From the NCBI RefSeq assembly GCF_947179165.1, contig NC_077238.1, positions 1,738,501 through 1,802,500 of the forward strand: a DNA stretch of 64,000 bases, read 5' to 3'. How positions within the stretch are numbered: position 1 is the first letter of the stretch; each line of letters opens with the position of its first letter. Of this stretch, positions 11,961 through 23,730 are shown piece by piece. Made by a program: the position numbers and the translations under genes. The notes beneath the pieces are model-generated. The model worked only from the letters and a program-made list of their open reading frames with translations. It searched no databases and had not been told where the DNA came from. This DNA is from Solanum dulcamara (Eukaryota; Streptophyta; Magnoliopsida; Solanales; Solanaceae).

Positions 11961-12140
11961 CGAGTCAACAAGTCAAGTCTTTCTACTGGTGTTGATGGGC
12001 TAGAAAAGGTAATGTGGAAATTTCCTTTTTACTTAGTCTTTCTTTTGCTCAATAAGTCTGACCCCTCTTATACGTTTGGTTGTACATAGTGTTTCTTTTT
12101 TTACAAATATTTATGAATAAGCTAACAACTAGTTATGGAA
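11961..12140 (+). promoter_or_regulatory. Conserved upstream block and TATA box, gene D
   Basis: Copy of the array block with CGAGTCAACAAGTCAAGTC (two GTCAA cores) and the AAGTCTGACCCCTCTTATAC piece. A TATAAAAT element follows at 12149-12156, about 40-45 bp before the ATG at 12196 and so very close to the start codon. Function is inferred from conservation and motif content. Confidence 0.5.
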
Positions 12141-12195
12141 CTTGATCCTATAAAATAGTCTATTTTGCTAGAATTGCAATTCACAAATCTTCAAT

Positions 12196-14530
12196 ATGGC
12201 TTTTCTTTCTTCTTTTGTTTCCTTTCTTCTATCTCTACTTCTGATCTTAATTCAAGCAAAGGGAAGAAATGATTCAACTTGTCCAAAGTCCTTTTCATGT
12301 GGAAATTTTACTAACATGAGCTTTCCTTTCACTCTTCTAACACAAGGGGACTGTGGAATAATGTCCATTTCTGATTGTGATACTAAACCATACCCAAGAA
12401 TCCAATTGCTTCCTGGAGGAGATTGGTATGATGCTATAGACGATCCGTTGAATTATACATTATTGTTAGTGGATCCGAAGCTTCAAACTATATTGAGGAA
12501 TAACAAGTGCCAGGCCTTTGAAAAAAATATCTCCCTTCCAGATTCTCCTTCTGTTTCTTTCGAAATTATCCGAGTATATTTGCGTGATTATTACAAATGC
12601 AACAACACTAGTAGTAACAACCAGCATTTTTCTGGTTATAAAATGTACAATGGTTGTAAAGGATTTAGCATATACTACAAGCTTCCTGGAAGTGATGATG
12701 AAGACGTTCGAGCAGGCAATCTTACTGCCAACTGTTCACTTCTCCAATTGCCAATTCGTGCAACATTAGATGACAACTTTGATACTACCGGATTTCTAGT
12801 AGAATGGAAACTATCTGATGACTGTAACAAATGTCACTATGATGGAGGTCAATGCCGGACTGATCAAACCAACAAATTTTATTGTCAAAAAGGTAGACAT
12901 TTCCAGATAATTAACATGCTCAAAGTCTAGTGCATATTTCTTAGGCTTCTTTTTTGTTTTCATATCACATATCAATAATATGTAATAACATTTTCCCTTT
13001 TGTAGATGCAACAATATCTACAAGAAGTATGGTGGGGCTGGTTCTTGCCACAGGTAGTTTTAATATATATTAAGCTGCAATGCTATTTTCTAGTTTTGTA
13101 CTATTTTTTATACCTTCTTGGCACTCCTTAGTGAAATCTATTACCTTTTCTCATCAAAAAAGGGAAAAGTCCTTCTCCTTTCTATTTCTTTATTTTAATT
13201 GTTTTATTTGAGTGACCTGGAGTCCTGACTTCTCTTCCAGGTTTTGGTGGAATAGGGTTGGTGATCATAGCTTGTTTAGTTGTCTACTTTATCTGGCGTT
13301 ACAAGACGAGGAAACTTAGCCCATCCCGCTTCCTCTCAACAAAGAAGTTCTTGGACATTTTTAAACATGATGTTGAGGGATATAGTATATACCTTGGTGT
13401 CCCAGTCTTCTCTTATTCAGAACTTGAAGAAGCCACAAATGATTTCAATCCCTCTAGAGTCCTTGGAGATGGAGGTTTCGGAACTGTTTACTATGGTGAG
13501 AAACCTGTTAATCTAGATATGCATCAACTATTTCTTCTTGTGGCTAATTCTTTTCCATGGATGAACAGGAAAACTTAAAGATAGACGGGAGATTGCTGTA
13601 AAGCGCCTCTACGAGCACAACTTCAAGCGAATGGAGCAGTTTGTAAATGAAATTGATATCCTTACTAGACTAAGGCACAACAATCTTGTCACCCTCTATG
13701 GCTGCACTTCAAGGCGAAGCCGTGAACTACTACTTGTCTATGAATATATTCCTAATGGTACTCTTGCTGATCACCTTCATGGTGACATAGCGAAGGATGG
13801 ATCACTTACCTGGCCAATCCGCATGAACATTGCCGTAGAAACTGCTGGTGCATTGGCTTACCTGCATTCTTCTGATGTAATACACTGCGATGTGAAGACT
13901 AACAACATACTCCTTGATCACAACTTTAGTGTTAAAGTTGCAGATTTCGGGATTTCAAGGCTCTTCCCAAATAACGTCTCTCATATTTCAACTACACCCC
14001 GGGGTACCCCTGGCTATATTGATCCAAAGTATCACGAATGTTACCAGCTGACTTGTAAAAGTGATGTCTATAGCTTCGGGGTGGTCCTTGTTGAGCTCAT
14101 TTCATCAATGCCTGTTGTGGATATGAACAGGCAGAGCCAAGAGATCAATTTGGCCAACTTTGCAATAAACAAGATCATAAAATCTGCAGTTAACGAGTTG
14201 ATTGATCCATCCCTGGGGTTCGATTCAGATTCCAAGACTCGGGAAATGACTACTTCAGTGGCAGAGCTGGCTTTTCTGTGCTTGCAGACCGATAGGGACA
14301 TGAGGCCTACCATGGTTGAAGTTTTGGATATTCTAAAGGAGATTCAGACTAGTGAATTTGACAACGAGAAGAAAGAAGATTGTAGTCTCAATGAAGCTAA
14401 AATAGTTGCAGCACCTCCTTTTCCTGAATCAGAAGATGAGTTGTTGCTGAAGCAAATTAAATCACTACCTTCTCCAAATTCTGTGACTGGTAAATGGATT
14501 ACTTGTTCTAGTATAACTAGTACAAAGTAG
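12196..14530 (+). CDS. LRK10L1-type receptor-like kinase, gene D (non-RD, HCD)
   Basis: Exons: 12196-12892, 13006-13053, 13241-13495, 13569-14530; 653 aa, frame intact. Signal peptide [23 protein letters not shown], then the GUB_WAK/WAK_assoc ectodomain with C-x2-C motifs (DDCNKCHYDGGQC). Exon 2 encodes DATISTRSMVGLVLATG. The helix is GFGGIGLVIIACLVVYFIW, followed by RYKTRK. The kinase has [33 protein letters not shown] and PRGTPGY. From the end of exon 3 through the 73-bp last intron and most of exon 4, the DNA is nearly identical to gene C, while exon 1 is clearly more diverged. The C-terminal tail differs from gene C and resembles genes A and E. Probably a functional membrane receptor kinase. 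Confidence 0.88.
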
Positions 14531-15039
14531 TTCTGTACTCCCTTCCTTTGTTATTGATGTAGATTTTGGGAGACTATGAATGTACTACTGTGAGAATTTT
14601 CTTGAGCAATGTATCTACGAGTGAAAGTGATTCAATTTTTTAATTTTATTATATAAGAGCTGTTATATACACTGGCAGGTCGTAAAATGTGAAGGGGATC
14701 ACCGGAGTAACTTTCTGACAAAGCAGTGGCTCCGTCCAAACACACTGATGGGAGAAAATAGAGAAAAAAGAAAAGTCAATTTGAGTATTTAGTCATAGTG
14801 ATATGCACTATTGTTACAATCTTAGAGATGGAATTGAGAGGCCAGTGTTCCATATGCTAGGATGTCGATTAATGATTTGTTTCTTATTCAAAATTTTGAC
14901 GAATATGGCTTGAAACATTACAAATATTTCTACCTTACACCATATATACATGACCGCAAAACTTGAAAAACTTTCTTGGTAATTTCTAGCGAGAAAATGA
15001 GCAAATCGAAGACTGGTTTGTTAACCATAAGGAGGAGAT
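14531..15039 (+). other. Spacer between genes D and E; promoter block absent
   Basis: The spacer holds 3' flank similar to that of genes A-C and then a piece at about 14970-15005 (TTTCT-GCGAGAAAATGAGCAAA) that matches DNA about 430 bp upstream of gene A. It passes directly into the ectodomain codons at 15040. The W-box block, TATA region and signal-peptide codons seen in genes A-D are missing. Confidence 0.6.
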
Positions 15040-17272
15040 ATGAAGCTACCTGCTAAGGGCAGAAATGATTCAACTTGTCCAAAGTCCTTTTCATGTGGAA
15101 ATCTTACTGACCTGAGCTTTCCTTTCTCCCATTCCACACGACCCGACTGTGGAATAATGCTTATGTCTGGTTGTGATGCTAAACTATTTCCAAGAATCCA
15201 GTTGGTTCCCGAAGGAGATTGGTACTATGCTCTAGGCAAGGAGTATAGTTATACTATTTTACTCATGGACCTGAAGCTTCAGACCACGTTGAGGCAACAC
15301 AAGTGCCAGGCTTTTAACAAAAATATCTCCCTTTCAGACTCTCCTTCGATTTCTTTCACTACAAACCTTCAGAACTTCTTTAAATGCAACAGGACTAGTA
15401 GTAACAACCCATACATTCATCAGAAAATGAAATATCATTTTGATGGTTATAATTCGTCCGATGGCTGTGATGGATTCACCATATACTACAAGTTTGATGA
15501 AGTTGATGATGAAGACATTCTAGCAGGAAATCATACTTCCAACTGTTCACTTATCAGATTGCCAATTCAGTCAAGGGATGGTGATTTGCTTAAAATGTTA
15601 AGTCCCGAAATTTTTGTAGAATGGAAACTGTCTGATGACTGTAACAAATGTCACTATGGTGGAGGTCGATGCCAGACTGATAAGAACAACAATTTTCTTT
15701 GTTACAAAGGTAGACATCTCAAAATAATCTACATGTTCAAGGTCAATGCATATTTCTTAGGGTCCTTTCTTGTTTCATATCACATCTGATAATTTTCCCT
15801 CTTATTTGTATCTGCAAAAGCAAATAGAAGCAAGTTGGGACTGATTCTTGGAACAGGTAGTTAAATATCCATTAATCTCATCTTTCTTTTGTATTTCAGA
15901 ATTCCATACATGTCATTTGAATTTTATTGTTCATTGTGGTAAATGCTCAAACTATATCCATATTGACAAAGTGGAGTTGAGAGATTGCGATGTTTAGACT
16001 TTGTTGTTTTGATAACCTTCGATTATTAATTCCTTTCCAGTTTTTGGAGGAATATTGGTGATGATAACTTGTTTAGCAGTCTACTTTATCTGGTGTTATA
16101 AGAAGAGGAAATTTAGTCCATCCCATTTCCTCTCAACAAAGAAATTCTCGGACATTTTTAAACATGATGTTGAGGGAGGCAGCATATACTTTGGTGTCCC
16201 AGTCTTCTCTTATTCAGAACTTGAAGAAGCCACTAATGATTTCAATTCCTCTCGAGTCCTTGGAGATGGAGGTTTCGGAACTGTTTACTATGGTGAGAGA
16301 CTTCCTAATCCAACTGAGCTATGCTTCAATTCTTTCTTCATGTGCCTAATTCTTGTTCATTAATGACTAGGAAAACTTAAGGATGGAAGAGAGGTTGCTG
16401 TGAAGCGCCTCTATGAGCACAACTGCAAACGAATGCAGCAGTTTGTAAATGAAATTGAGATCCTTACTAGGCTAAGGCAGATTAATCTTGTCACCCTCTA
16501 TGGCTGCACTTCATGGCGAAGCCGTGAACTACTCCTTGTCTATGAATACATTCCTAATGGAACTCTTGCTGATCACCTCCATGGTGACAGGGTGAAGGAC
16601 GGATCACTCACCTGGCCAGTCCGCATGAACATTGCCATAGAAACTGCTGGTGCATTGGCTTACCTGCATGCTTCTGACGTCATACACTGTGATGTGAAGA
16701 CTAATAACATACTCCTTGATCAGAATTTTAGTGTTAAAGTTGCAGATTTTGGGATATCAAGGCTCTTCCCAAATGATGTCTCTCATATTTCAACTGCACC
16801 ACGGGGAACCCCTGGCTATATCGATCCAAAGTATCACGAATGTTACCAGCTGACTAGTAAAAGTGACGTTTATAGCTTTGGGGTGGTCCTAGTTGAACTC
16901 ATTTCATCAATGACTGCTGTGGATATGAACAGGCATACCCAAGAGATTAATTTAGCTAATTTTGCAATAAACAAGATTGTAAAATGTGCATTTCACGAGT
17001 TGATCGATCCATCCCTGGGGTTCGATTCAGATACCAAGATTTGGGAAATGACTACTTCAGTGGCAGAGTTGGCTTTTCTGTGCTTACATACAGATAGGGA
17101 CATGAGGCCTACTATGGTTGAAGTTTTGGATATTCTAAAAGAGATTCAGACTAGTGAATTTGGCAATGAGAAGAGAGCTAAGTTATTCCTGAATCAAGTT
17201 AAATCACTACCTTTACCAAATTCTGTGACTGATAAATGGATTACTTGTTCTAGTACTATAACTAATACATAG
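15040..17272 (+). CDS. LRK10L1-type receptor kinase lacking a signal peptide, gene E
   Basis: Exons: 15040-15709, 15821-15856, 16041-16292, 16371-17272; 619 aa, no internal stop. The first in-frame ATG after a TAA at 15028 gives [17 protein letters not shown], so the hydrophobic leader of the paralogs is gone. The ectodomain, membrane helix (ILVMITCLAVYFIW) and kinase ([33 protein letters not shown]) are intact. The usual exon 2 acceptor AG is mutated; the next AG at 15819-15820 would keep the frame with 3 residues lost. Without a leader the protein may be misplaced, or the helix may act as a signal anchor. The ORF is intact, so it could be a recent decay product, or an upstream non-coding or coding exon may exist that I cannot see. 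Confidence 0.7.
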
Positions 17273-17360
17273 TAGTGAAACTTACATGTCCCCTTCCTTT
17301 GTTATTGGTGTAAATTTTGAGAGACCATGAATGTACTACCGTGAGAAGTTTCTTGTTATG

Positions 17361-17473
17361 TTGTTGTTCAGACTCTTCAAAAATGTTGACGGATGCATGC
17401 CGGATACTCTAAAAAATAGTGCATTTTGGAGAATTTGATACGGTAACAATTTTGAAGAGTCCGAGCAATATAG
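17361..17473. repeat. Palindromic MITE, copy 1 (GACTCTTCAAAA ends)
   Basis: The left arm, with CAGACTCTTCAAAAATGTTG, is inverted at the right as ACAATTTTGAAGAGTCCGAG. The inner arms (GGATACTCTAAAAAATAGTG and GCATTTTGGAGAATTTGATACGG) are also roughly complementary, so the whole element can fold. Four related copies lie elsewhere in the window. Confidence 0.65.
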
Positions 17474-18280
17474 AACTTTCTTGAGCTATGTATCTTAATA
17501 TTTATGAGTGTAAAAATGTGTTATCCTCTGTGTAACATGTTTATCTAACTTTAATTTACATGTTATCATATTACATTTGTTATAAACAGTTAATTCCTTT
17601 GTCTTAATTTATATGATATTTTTTTTAGTTTGTTCAAAAGAAAATAATATATTTTTATAATTAAAATAATTAAACTTTTAATATCCAGTTTTACCTGTTG
17701 TCCATTCATATAATTAACTTTTGGTCCATTCTATATCTTGCTGTTAGCAAATCGTCTAGTATAACGGAGCTCCAACATGAAATAAGTGGACTCCACGTGT
17801 CCAAATTTGCCCCTGTACTTTTGACTATAATTAAAAATTATTTTCAAGTTTGAGCTCTGTTAGGAATAAGGGTAAAAGAGACTTTTTCCTAACTCCAACT
17901 TTAAATGGATCGACCTCTATATTCCATGTTCTAGCTCTAGCCAATGGTTGACCTGCCAAAAATGAAGGCAAAAAACAAAAAGAATATTCCACCTATATAT
18001 TGATATTTTTAGTTACCCAACCGATGTTCGAAGTTTGCATTGAAATTCCAACTAAATTTGGATCGTGTATTGTAGTATTCATTCGAAGGTTATATTCCAA
18101 TAAAATTCTCTTCATACTCGAAATCTCTGATTAAGGATGAAATAGTTTCGTCACACCACAACTCATGATTTTATATTTATTTTTTTATCAAACAAAGATA
18201 ATTTTTTTTGTCTTTGCCTTTTTATTTAATGGTTTAGCCTTAAAAGATCACATTCAAAGAAGTTTGCTCTCAAAGTACGA

Positions 18281-18495
18281 TAATCCCTCCATCTCAATAT
18301 ATGACACAATTTTATTTTTAATCTATCTTAAAAAGAATTTCACATTTCTATAATTTGATATAACTTAGCTTTAAAATAGTCACATAAATATCTACATTTT
18401 ATTTTAGACCACATATTTTAAAAATTTATATTTTTTTTCTTAAATTTTATATTAAATTAAATGATGCCACATAAATTGATACGGAACGAGTATAA
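18281..18495. repeat. Stowaway-like MITE
   Basis: Starts ATAATCCCTCCATCTCAATATATGAC and ends CATAAATTGATACGGAACGAGTAT. The ends are inverted and match the CTCCCTCCGTxxCAATxTATGxCA style of plant Stowaway (Tc1/mariner) MITEs, with TA at the borders. Interior AT-rich. Confidence 0.6.
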
Positions 18496-18845
18496 CTTAA
18501 TATTCTTTAGCAAAATGCATTATAATAAAATTAGCTGTCACCACTTGTTGAGTCAGAAAAATACAATGGAGTAGAAACCTAGGCATAGGCTAATTCAAAA
18601 GTGCTTTTTTTTTTCTAGATTGATTAAATATATGATTATTTTCAATAGTCAAATTATTATTGAAGTCTTTTAATTCGGCTAAGTTACAGTCAATGAGAAA
18701 GTTGGTGAGCAAAATACTCAAATATTCATATTTATATTTCCACTTGCAAACTTAATGGTCCCCACCTTTTTTTGTTTTTTTATAATCTTTAATGTTTTTT
18801 TCTTGAATTGTTGGTACAAGATAAGATAAAAAAAGAAAATCTAGA

Positions 18846-19206
18846 AAATGACAAAAATAGTCCCTTATATTTGGAAGTATGTTCAAAATAGTCCCTTAGT
18901 TTTCGTTCTTTAAGTTTGCCAAAAAGGGGCACTTTTAATCTCCTTCAAATGTTTAACAAACTCTACCTCAACCAATTATGCACTTTTTGGGAGTGCAGCA
19001 GTTTTTGAGATTTAACGGGATTTTCCTGATGTTTCTAGTTAAATCCTCTTTTTCTGTTACATCTAATCGGTAGACTTTGTTAAATATTTGGTGGAGGACC
19101 AAAAGTGTTCTAATTTGGCAAATTTAAAAGACTAAAACTGCTTAGATGATACTTAAGGGACTAGTTTGAACTAATCCCAAACATAAGGGACCATTTTTGT
19201 CATTTT
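18846..19206. repeat. Long fold-back MITE, about 360 bp
   Basis: The left end, AAATGACAAAAATAGTCCCT, has its inverted copy at the right, AGGGACCATTTTTGTCATTT. Inner segments are also complementary (GCCAAAAAGGGGCACTTTT against AAAAGTGTTCTAATTTGGC). Almost the whole element can form a hairpin. It lies about 140 bp upstream of gene F's start. Confidence 0.65.
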
Positions 19207-19348
19207 CTTTAAGAAAGTCCAAACTCAAGTACAAGATGGATTCAGAGTGAAAAAGAGAACATTTTTGGTAATACTCATATTTTATTCTTATAACAACTTG
19301 TTCTACTCATGTATGTGACAAAGTTGAAGTTTTTATAGTTAAAGACTT

Positions 19349-21827
19349 ATGGCTTTAGCCTGTTTTTCTGCTATGTTCTTTATATTTCATGTTCTTATGT
19401 TCAACTTAGTTAAAGTTGAGAGTACATCATGTCCAAAAGAGTTCAATTGTGGAAGACTTGGTAGCATGAGTTATCCTTTTTCAGAATTCAAGAAACCTCA
19501 TTGTGGATTATCCAAGATTGATTGTAACAACACTTTTCTATATCCAAAAGTTGAGATTGAGGGTGTGTCATACAATGCTTACAAAAAGTGGCAATGGGTT
19601 AATGGTATCGATCTTTCGGACTCGATTCTTGAAGGTTATTTGGCTAATAGAAGTTGCAAATCCTTTGAAAGGAACTTATCTTTTCCTAATACTCCTTCTG
19701 TTTCATTTGGTGTATTCAATAATATCACTTTGTTCAATTGTATGAATGGTAGTAGTAGTAGTAGTGAGGAGATAGGTGGTTATTTTCGACGTTATGAGAA
19801 CTACTCGAATTGTGATGGATTTATCTTATACTATCATAAACCAAGAACAGGTATAAGCCATAGTATTCCAGCTGGTGATGATCTTCCTGCAAATTGCTCG
19901 ATTATTCGATTGCCTTTGAAGTATATTTCACCTACAGAACCAGTTCCTTCTGATTTGTTTGACCTGTTAAGTTCTAATTTCACATTAGATTGGGAAGTGT
20001 CTAAAGATTGTTCCAAGTGTTTTTATAGAGAAGGGCAATGCCAAAGTGACAGCAAAAATGACTTCTTTTGCTCCAAAGGTATTGGCATACATGATGCTTG
20101 TCACTTGTCTGACATTTGTTGCCTCCCAAGATGTTTACTATGTTCATGAATGTGCATTGTTTTCAATCTTATTGTGACTGATTGAACTATCATTTTTGTG
20201 TTCTTGCAGCTGCAAAAAGAAACTTGGGACTGATTCTAGGTGCAGGTACTTGACTATAATCAATAATTTCTATCTATAACTCTTGTGTTGCTTGGACTCT
20301 TCAAACAATGACATCTAAGTGCATGTTGGATCCTCGGAAAGTAGTGAATTTTTGGAGGATTCGACATGGGTACAATAGCATTTTTGGGGAGTCTGAGTAA
20401 CATAGCAGTGTAACTAGAATTGCACAGAAATCTCCTATGTTGAGGGGTAACTACTTGTATCCATTTCAATACTACAAACTTAAAATGTAACCTGTTTAAT
20501 ATCTCATGTGATCTGCAGTGATTGGTGGATTTTTTATAATAGCAATCATCATAGTGATCAATATAATCTGCTGCTGCAAGAAGGGTAATAGAAGTTTTTC
20601 TAATGTTCTTCCAAGAAGCACCCCTTCAGAGCCCTCAACACAAAGCTACGAGTTAGACAGCGGGCTCTTTGGGGTTCCCGTCTTCTCTTATGCTGAACTT
20701 CAACAAGCTACTATGAATTTTGATTCATCCAGAGAACTCGGGGATGGAGGATATGGAACAGTGTACTATGGTAAGAAACTTTTGACAATGCAGATGTCTA
20801 GTCTAGCCATCACTTTCTTCTTTTTCGTTGATTCTAATTGTTGGATGCTAAAAAACTAGGGAAACTTCAGGATGGAAGAGAAGTTGCAGTAAAACGCCTC
20901 TACGACCATAATGCTAGGAGAAAGGAGCAGTTTGTAACTGAGATTGAAATTCTAACAAGGTTAAGGCACAAAAATCTTGTCACTCTTTATGGTTGCACGT
21001 CTAAACTCAGCGACCAACTCCTACTTGTATACGAGTATGTACCAAATGGAACGATTGCTGATCACTTGCACGGTCATAAGGCAAAGGAAGGTTCACTCAC
21101 GTGGCCTATCCGCATGAAAATTGCTGTTGAAGCTGCTAGTGCTCTGGCATATCTGCACGCTTCTGATATAATCCACCGTGATGTGAAGAGTAACAACATA
21201 CTACTTGATCAAAACTTCTGTGTCAAAGTCGGAGATTTTGGACTTTCAAGACTTCATCCAACTGATATCTCTCACATATCCACTGCACCACAAGGTACCC
21301 CTGGCTACGTCGATCCAAAGTACCACGAATGTTATCAGCTTACTGATAAAAGTGATGTTTATAGCTTTGGGGTAGTCCTTGTTGAGCTTATATCATCCAT
21401 GACTGCAGTCGACTTCAGTAGACGTAACGAAGAGATCAACTTGTCTAACTATGCAATAAACAGGATTTTAAGGTGTGCATTCCATGAGTTGATAGACCCG
21501 TCTCTCGGTTTTCAGTCTGATGCAGAAGTTAGGAGGATGACTACTTCAGTAGCCGAGATATCATTTCGATGCTTGCAACATGACAAGGACATGAGGCCTA
21601 CTATGGTTGAAGTACTAGAAACATTGCAAGAGATTCAACATGGTGAGTTTAAACGTGATAAGAAAATGGATTGTGATGGAAATACTAAAGAGAGTGTACA
21701 AGTCCCTCTTTCACCTGAATCAGAAGTAGATGTACTATTGAAGAAACTCAACAAGTTTCCAACTTCACCAAATAGTGTAACTCAAGTGTGGATTAGTGAA
21801 TCTAGCACAAGTACCACTAGTACATAA
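19349..21827 (+). CDS. LRK10L1-type receptor-like kinase, gene F (RD kinase)
   Basis: Exons: 19349-20078, 20210-20245, 20519-20770, 20860-21827; 661 aa. Signal peptide MALACFSAMFFIFHVLMFNLVKV, then the GUB_WAK ectodomain (CPKEFNCG, CGLSKIDC) and WAK_assoc end (CSKCFYREGQC). The helix is GLILGAVIGGFFIIAIIIVINIICCCKK, spread over exons 2-3. The kinase has [33 protein letters not shown] and PQGTPGYVDPKYHE. It keeps the Arg of HRD, unlike genes A-E, and is more diverged from them throughout. Intron 2 contains a palindromic MITE (20285-20405). A decayed relative of its exons 1 and 2 lies on the opposite strand at 54336-55036. No lesions were seen. Confidence 0.9.
20285..20405. repeat. Palindromic MITE, copy 2, in intron 2 of gene F
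   Basis: The ends TGCTTGGACTCTTCAAA and GGGGAGTCTGAGTAACA are inverted and the inner arms pair (TTGGATCCTCGGAAA against TTTTGGAGGATTCGACA). Same family as the element at 17361. It makes up nearly half of the 273-bp intron. Confidence 0.6.
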
Positions 21828-23730
21828 TATTCATCCTTTTTTTTGTTTCATAGTTCATGTAGATAACAAAAAACACAGAGAATATTGAGCCAAGTTATAA
21901 CATAAATGAATATTATTGGGTACTTGTTTCATGCTCGCTTCGTTCTGGTTGTCACCTGTCTCATGCTCTTATTAAGATCGGGCGTAGTAGAACTTGGTAG
22001 TGGCACTGCATGAACGGTCCATCCGCCCTTAAGTTGTATTACCAACCATTATAGAGGAGCAGTCGACTTAGCAATTTCGAGTCTTCATCAAACCAATGTT
22101 TCATCCATTTAAGGTTGGAGTAGGAAATTCAGAGGTGGAGTCAGGATTTTCGGATTATGGATTCTAGATGCTAGTCAACTTATAAGTGAATTTTTAACAA
22201 AAATACAGGTTTGAGCCAAATCTACTGAGTTTTGTCGAACTCGTAAGTCGAACTGTAGCTCCATCCCTGCCTGGAATGAATATGCATAGATCACCTCTAT
22301 TTATATGGTCCATTCTAGTGACAACATTCAATATATTGCCTGTCAAAACATATCCTGTTCTGAAGTAGCTTATACAAAAAACACCATAGAGTCCATTTCT
22401 TTATGAATGGCATAGCACATGTAGGTCTTATACAGTTCTTGAAAATGAGGCACACCAAATGCAATTCTAGAGTATGGATTTGCACTAAATATATTAAGTA
22501 GCGGAATCAAGATTTTCACTAAACAGATTCAAACTATAAAGAAGTAAATACATGAAAAAGCCAAGGGAATTCAACATCTACTATAATCTATCCTTAAAAG
22601 GTGTTTTTGTTAACAGAGGAGAACAAAGGCTCATTAAAGAAGAAAGAGTGAAAAAGTTTATATTATTGATCTTCAGAGACTGAATATATACATCCACGTT
22701 AACTAAAGATGCAGCAAAGTACTCCTAAACAAATGTCAACTGAAATTACTGCTTGCTGAAAATAAGGAACTAATCTTAAAAATAGCTGATAGACTTTTAA
22801 ACAAACTAGAAAAGGGAAACAACTAAAATATAGGTGCAGTAATCCAACTTCCAATAAACACTACAATAATTGAGGCACAACAACAAAAGAATAATTTTGA
22901 ATAAATAGATATTGTGACATTTTCAAAGGCGATGAACCCCCTTGCGCCCCTAGCTCTGCTACACTACAAAGTGTGGAGGCTTCATTTTCTCCATCATTGA
23001 TCTCACTACAAAAATTGCAATGACCAACAAAAATAATAAAGGGAGTTCGAAAGTTAACTATATAATTATGGTGTTCAAGAATTCCACTATTCTAGATTTA
23101 GACTGGAAGTTCGTCTCAACTCTTAAGAATTCCATTAATTGACTAAATTTCCACATTTTATGAGTAATTTTAATAAATTTATCGAGTTTGGTTTTTAAAA
23201 TAATTAAAAGAAAATTTTAAACAAAAAAATGCAAGTTTAATATAACTAAAATAGCAGTAAACCATATTAGATTGAATTTTTAATGAGCAAAATTTTGTAT
23301 CTAATGAATTTGGAGTACCTCAAAGTAAAAAATTAAACTGATGCCAAAACAAGTAAAACAATTTAAGAATGAAAAACATTAAATAGAATCTTTTGGTTAA
23401 AAAACAATTTTCTTAAAAAAAACTACAAGATCTTGTGGTCATATTAGTTGATCTTGAATAGATTGATTGATTTTCTTAAATTTTGTCCAATATGGCATGC
23501 TTCATCCAAAGAGACTGGAAAAATACAAAATTAAGTATTTAATTCTTGGCCCATTTCCTCCATAAAATATTCCAAGAAGAGCCAAAAGTGAAAAGACTCA
23601 TTATGCAATGTCCTTTTCAACTTTTAAAAGAGGGTACTCATTTTTCCTAACTACTTTATGGGGTCATCTCATATGTGGAAGTAATGATTTGACATGTCTC
23701 TTTATAAGAAAGAGTCCTATTTTAAAATTA
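21828..23730. other. Gene-free spacer after gene F
   Basis: AT-rich spacer with no convincing coding region. A repeat-like piece at about 22132-22270 has GGTGGAGTCAGGATTTT at the left and CTGTAGCTCCATCCCTGCC at the right, similar in style to the element at 7822. The remainder shows only A/T runs. Confidence 0.5.
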
